From Phycisphaerales bacterium (GTDB taxonomy: Bacteria; Planctomycetota; Phycisphaerae; Phycisphaerales; UBA1924): a stretch of DNA of 24,054 nt. The DNA is taken from contig JARGNC010000016.1 in NCBI GenBank assembly GCA_029212425.1, positions 1 to 24,054 of the forward strand. The letters are read 5' to 3'. Positions 21,064 through 24,054 of this stretch are shown here, one piece after another; within the stretch, counting starts at the first letter, position 1; each line of letters starts with the position of its first letter. The notes below the pieces were generated by a model that saw only the letters and a program-made list of their open reading frames with translations, searched no databases and had not been told where the DNA came from. The position numbers and the translations under genes are program-made.

Positions 21064-22293
21064 ATGAAAAAGAGTACTGGCCTGATCGTTGGTTGTTCGT
21101 TGTTGCTTTCCGGATTCATCCCCACCGCGTGGGCGGGCAGCGCGTATTCATTCGTTGAACCTGAGACAGACGGCGATCCAACCTTGCTGCTCTTGCGTGA
21201 TTACTCTCGGTACCTCGCTCAGCTTCGTGCGGATGAGACGACCATGCCGGTCGATGATGCATTCAACTGGATCCAGTTGATTGATGACTCGGTGAGCACA
21301 TCGGATAATCAACTCGCTCGCCAAGCGGGGTATGTCGCGATGTTCTCGATCTACAACCATATGGAAGACTGGGTGAACGCGGAGAGCGTTTGTCAGCTCG
21401 CGATCCAGGATGCGCCTGACAGCGCGACTGAACTCGAACGCCTCGCTGATCTGTTCGCGATCCAGAGTGCAGCATCGCAGAATGTTGGTCGATTGGCTGA
21501 AGAGTCGAACGCACGCTGGGACACCTTCGCGAAGCTTCAGAAAGCGGAAGCAATCCATGTCAAAGAGCACGGCGTCCGCGAGATGGACAAAGGGGCATAC
21601 GGGCTCTACCGCTGGGCGGTCGAAGAACGCATCCGCTACCTTGTCGATGCAGGACTGAAGACCGAAGCGGCTGCGATCACCGACATGCATCTCAGAGACC
21701 TTGGGAGCGAAGCACGCAAGGCGATTCAGCCGGTCGGGATCCATGTCATCCGTCACCATCGGGGGATCGCCGCGGCGATGAAAATCGATTCACGAGATGT
21801 CGAGGGGGCTTGGAAGTCGCTGAGTCTTGGTGACGCGTATAAGACCGGCATGAGCGATGCACTGTTCGCGTATGGATTCTCAGATGAGTCCCATTTCAAT
21901 ACACTGAACCGCTTTGTCATGGGTCTTCCTTTCGGTGGTCCGGAACAGATGGTCGAGTTGCAACTCGCGTATACACACGCCGCAAACGGGATGGAAGCGC
22001 TCCGCAATCAGTCTGTCGATGGCACCTTGAGCCAAGGTGACGGGGCGGTCGATAACGGGAGTGTGTACGAAGCGTTTGTGCTTCTTGAAGAAACACTGAG
22101 CCCGGTTTTGCAGAGACAACGCAACGCGTTTGAGCCAGTCCAGCGGGACCCAGAGTTGACGGATGGACAGCGATTGCTGACGCAATCCGCGCTTGGTCTC
22201 TTGATCGATTATCTGTTGCTGGAAAACCAGAACGAGGTTGCGGAGAGCTATCTCCAGCTTGGCAAGCAGAAGTACAAGGACTTCCGCAACTGA
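21064..22293 (+). CDS. secreted helical-repeat (TPR-like) protein of unknown function
   Basis: The product has 409 residues. The ATG at 21064 opens a signal peptide (MKKSTGLIVGCSLLLSGF and following, cleavage after AWA near 27). An in-frame ATG at 21001 lies inside the preceding gene and would spoil the signal. The mature protein is nearly all alpha-helical with paired helices (ARQAGYVAMFSIYNHME, NAESVCQLAIQDAPD, ELERLADLFAIQSAAS), resembling degenerate tetratricopeptide-type repeats. These usually mediate protein-protein contacts. No catalytic motif is visible. It sits 50 bases behind the cysteine-rich secreted protein and has only a poor Shine-Dalgarno sequence (GAAG), so it probably shares the promoter at 20194-20222. 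The two may act together in the envelope. Confidence 0.8.
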   Translation: MKKSTGLIVGCSLLLSGFIPTAWAGSAYSFVEPETDGDPTLLLLRDYSRYLAQLRADETTMPVDDAFNWIQLIDDSVSTSDNQLARQAGYVAMFSIYNHMEDWVNAESVCQLAIQDAPDSATELERLADLFAIQSAASQNVGRLAEESNARWDTFAKLQKAEAIHVKEHGVREMDKGAYGLYRWAVEERIRYLVDAGLKTEAAAITDMHLRDLGSEARKAIQPVGIHVIRHHRGIAAAMKIDSRDVEGAWKSLSLGDAYKTGMSDALFAYGFSDESHFNTLNRFVMGLPFGGPEQMVELQLAYTHAANGMEALRNQSVDGTLSQGDGAVDNGSVYEAFVLLEETLSPVLQRQRNAFEPVQRDPELTDGQRLLTQSALGLLIDYLLLENQNEVAESYLQLGKQKYKDFRN

Positions 22294-22301
22294 TTGATAC
22301 A

Positions 22302-22332
22302 GCTTGTTGATCCGGCTTGTTGATCCCGCTTG
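22302..22332. repeat. 13-base tandem repeat at a convergent gene junction
   Basis: GCTTGTTGATCC occurs at 22302-22313 and again at 22315-22326, with a third partial copy (GCTTG) at 22328-22332. The period is 13. It fills most of the 62-base gap between the convergent helical-repeat and MscS genes. No terminator hairpin is visible there. Confidence 0.65.
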
Positions 22333-22355
22333 AAACAGCAGCGGTGTGACCGATC

Positions 22356-23354
22356 TCAATCTTTGCCTTGGACACTGACCACCAACGGCTGGCTGCTGTC
22401 GAAGTTGATGTCCCGTTGTGGGAATGGGATCGAGATGTTGTGTTCTCTGAAGAGTGTGTCGATTTTGAAACGCATATCAGATTCGATCTGCTTGCGATCC
22501 AGCGTTGTGCGTGGGCTGATCCAGAAGTGAAGCTCGAAGTTCAGCGAGGAATCACCGAAGTCTGTGAAGAGCACACGGTTGTCTGGTGATTCGAGGACAC
22601 GGATGTGATCGTCGAGGAGTTGTTCAAGTGTGGATTTGACCAGCGCGGTGTCTGTGCCGTACGCGACACCGACTTTGATGATGGTGCGGATTTTCCGTGT
22701 CGGCAGATTCCAGTTGATGACGGAGTTCTCGAGCAGGTTCGAGTTGGGGACAATGAAGGTGGTCCCGTCGTACGAGATGATTTTGGTGGCGCGTGCGCCG
22801 ATGTTTGAGACGGTGCCTGTTTCGTCTTGGACCGTGACCAGGTCGTTGACACGGATTGGGCGTTCGATGAGCAGGATGAGTCCGGAGATGAAGTTGCTGA
22901 CGATGTTCTGAGAACCAAAGCCGATTCCCAGTGCGAGCGCACCACCAAAGATCGTAAAGACCGTCAATGGCACCCCCGCGATGTTGAGCGCGAGGAAGAC
23001 CGCGATGGTCAGCAGCAGGTAATGGAGGATGCTCTGGATCGCGTTCGCTGGACCCGGTTCGACTTTCAAACGAGGCAGGACTGTGCTGCCAACGCGTCTG
23101 GAGATGATCTTCGCGACGATGTATCCAAGAATGAGGACCAGAAGGGCGATCACGAGTTGATTGACCACGATCGGTGTGTCGTTGACGGAGAACAACTCCT
23201 TGTCCCAAAGGATGGCGGCTTGGTCCTTGATCGTTTCCAGCAACTCCTGATCTGTGGACGAAGCTTGGGCTGCCGTAGAATCCCCCTCGACGGTCTGGGA
23301 GGCCTCTTCAGCGGACAGTTGGATCACGCCATTGTCTTGGGTATCTTGGATCAT
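22356..23354 (-). CDS. small-conductance mechanosensitive channel, MscS family
   Basis: The product has 332 residues. It acts as an inner-membrane channel that opens under membrane tension and releases solutes on osmotic downshift. Helix TM1 is at about 63-84 and TM2 at about 104-125. The pore helix TM3 and its hallmark follow (FGGALALGIGFGSQNIVSNF, 136-155), then GLILLIERPIRVNDLV (158-173). The beta domain shows GTVSNIGARATKI and IVPNSNLLENSVINW. The C-terminal alpha/beta domain is complete and ends at the usual place. An acidic Ser/Thr/Gln-rich N-terminal stretch of about 60 residues precedes TM1. TACAAT lies five bases before the ATG and there is no Shine-Dalgarno sequence, so the mRNA may be leaderless. 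Confidence 0.96.
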   Translation of the reverse strand: MIQDTQDNGVIQLSAEEASQTVEGDSTAAQASSTDQELLETIKDQAAILWDKELFSVNDTPIVVNQLVIALLVLILGYIVAKIISRRVGSTVLPRLKVEPGPANAIQSILHYLLLTIAVFLALNIAGVPLTVFTIFGGALALGIGFGSQNIVSNFISGLILLIERPIRVNDLVTVQDETGTVSNIGARATKIISYDGTTFIVPNSNLLENSVINWNLPTRKIRTIIKVGVAYGTDTALVKSTLEQLLDDHIRVLESPDNRVLFTDFGDSSLNFELHFWISPRTTLDRKQIESDMRFKIDTLFREHNISIPFPQRDINFDSSQPLVVSVQGKD

Positions 23355-23359
23355 GGTCG

Positions 23360-23365
23360 ATTGTA
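23360..23365 (-). promoter_or_regulatory. -10-like hexamer directly before the MscS gene
   Basis: TACAAT on the minus strand (five of six matches to TATAAT) ends five bases before the ATG at 23354. No ribosome-binding site is present. There is no good -35 at 16-18 bases; TTCACC is 20 bases away. Confidence 0.4.
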
Positions 23366-23447
23366 CGCCGATCGGTGCTGAATCCGGTGAATTTGGGTAA
23401 ACTGGCCTCTATCCTGAGCTTGGGGCACTTTGTGCTTGCTCTGACGC

Positions 23448-23476
23448 TCGACCCGACTCCCAGAGCGGGCTATCAT
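23448..23476 (+). promoter_or_regulatory. sigma-70-like promoter for rplU
   Basis: TCGACC (23448-23453) and TATCAT (23471-23476) are spaced by 17 bases. The start would be near 23483, leaving a leader of about 78 bases before the rplU ATG. No conserved ribosomal-protein leader structure could be recognised by eye. Confidence 0.4.
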
Positions 23477-23560
23477 CCTGACCCCGATGTGAGACGGGTC
23501 AAAGCGGCTTGACGAATGAGCCGCCCCGATCCCACGCGGCAGCTGAACGGAGCACTCCAA

Positions 23561-23896
23561 ATGGCAGACACCTACGCAATCATCGAAGAGTCCGGCGGAC
23601 AACGCAAGGTCACCGATGGCGAGATCATCTACATCGACCTCTACAACGGCGGCGAATCCAAAGCCGGCGACAAGATCGAAATCGACAAGGTCCTCGTGGT
23701 CGGCTCCGTCGGCGGCGACGCGAAACTCGGCGCACCTTATGTCTCCGGCGCATCAGTGACCCTCGAGATCACCGAGCCTGTCAAAAAGGGCGACAAGATC
23801 TTCATCCACAAGTTCCGCACCAAGAGCACCTACCAACGCAAGACGGGCCACCGCCAACGCTACACCATCGCGAAGGTTGCTGGTATCCAGGGCTGA
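23561..23896 (+). CDS. rplU: 50S ribosomal protein L21
   Basis: The product has 111 residues from the ATG at 23561, supported by GGAG (23549-23552) eight bases upstream. An in-frame ATG at 23516 would add 15 residues not seen in the family. L21 binds 23S rRNA in the large subunit. The typical opening TYAIIEESGGQRKVTDGE (compare YAVIKTGGKQ), the middle KIEIDKVLVVG and the C-terminal rRNA-binding signature KFRTKSTYQRKTGHRQRYT are all present. Codons are strongly C-ending (ATC, GAC, AAC, CTC), unlike most of the window, consistent with high expression. The usual downstream partner rpmA (L27) is absent: a terminator follows, then a convergent gene. Confidence 0.98.
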   Translation: MADTYAIIEESGGQRKVTDGEIIYIDLYNGGESKAGDKIEIDKVLVVGSVGGDAKLGAPYVSGASVTLEITEPVKKGDKIFIHKFRTKSTYQRKTGHRQRYTIAKVAGIQG

Positions 23897-23921
23897 GACT
23901 CATCCAAGAAATTCAAATGAG

Positions 23922-23949
23922 AACCCCGTCGATTAGGCGGGGTTTTTTT
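23922..23949 (+). terminator. intrinsic terminator after rplU
   Basis: AACCCCG (23922-23928) pairs with CGGGGTT (23938-23944) around a nine-base loop, and the T-run continues to 23949. It lies 25 bases after the rplU stop. On the other strand the T-tract after the stem is weak, so it serves rplU mainly. Confidence 0.93.
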
Positions 23950-23956
23950 ATTGTTC

Positions 23957-24054
23957 TCAGTTCGATAGGGATCGCACCGCGGCATCAAGCGCATCGGTAC
24001 ACCCCGTCATCCTCACGAAGTCCAGCGTCTCGATCGTGTCGCTGGGTTTGTGGT
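23957..24054 (-). CDS. C-terminal end of an M28-type peptidase (partial)
   Basis: Only the last 32 codons are in the window; the gene continues beyond the right edge. The frame ends at a TGA (TCA at 23957-23959). It reads HKPSDTIETLDFVRM near its start, which matches the C-terminal H-x-P-x-D-T-x-x-x-L-D-x-x-x-M block of M28 aminopeptidases. In that family the His of this block is a zinc ligand. The gene is convergent with rplU. The identification rests on this one motif. Confidence 0.7.
   Translation of the reverse strand, partial: HKPSDTIETLDFVRMTGCTDALDAAVRSLSN

Overview
The window looks like chromosomal DNA from a planctomycete, most likely of the Phycisphaerae type. The grounds are a DUF2617-like protein, secreted proteins with dockerin-like EF-hands and thrombospondin-type calcium repeats, paired zinc-ribbon membrane proteins, and short promoter-like hexamers next to many start codons. 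This is inferred from gene style and not from a marker gene. I see no rRNA, tRNA, CRISPR array, insertion sequence or prophage. About 20 complete genes are present, and a gene cut by the right edge.

Layout. 0.2-4.7 kb: a TTG-started HTH-like protein of unknown role, a convergent DUF2617-like gene, then a HEAT-repeat protein overlapping a small single-pass membrane protein by GTGA. 4.75-5.85 kb (minus): a Fur-family regulator without the usual structural-zinc cysteines and a GNAT acetyltransferase. 5.9-7.2 kb (minus): a secreted metzincin-type metalloprotease. 7.3-10.3 kb (minus): an apparent operon of two paralogous zinc-ribbon membrane proteins and ispG (isoprenoid precursor synthesis). 10.4-11.9 kb: a divergent orphan solute-binding protein. 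11.9-13.8 kb: an M48 lipoprotein protease and, divergently, a UbiE/MenG quinone methyltransferase.

13.75-18.1 kb is the most unusual part. A 327-base leader containing several dyads precedes a protein with the vitamin-B12-binding fold whose cobalamin-ligating histidine loop is missing. A strong terminator separates it from an ECF sigma factor / membrane anti-sigma / secreted protein set, which has an extended -10 promoter. 18.2-22.3 kb: typA/bipA (ribosome-associated GTPase), then a secreted cysteine-rich protein and a secreted helical-repeat protein. 22.3-24.05 kb: an MscS channel (minus), rplU (ribosomal L21, with a terminator directly behind it and no rpmA), and the C-terminal tail of an M28-type peptidase running in from the right.

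Two themes cross gene boundaries. First, starts fall into two classes: those with a clear Shine-Dalgarno sequence, and those with none but with a TAnnnT (-10-like) hexamer 5-9 bases before the ATG, which suggests leaderless mRNAs. Second, three promoters share an extended -10 of the form TGnTATA(G/T)T. Function calls are firm for ispG, typA, rplU, ubiE/menG, the sigma factor and MscS. They are family-level for the proteases, the Fur-like regulator, GNAT and the solute-binding protein, and open for the rest.
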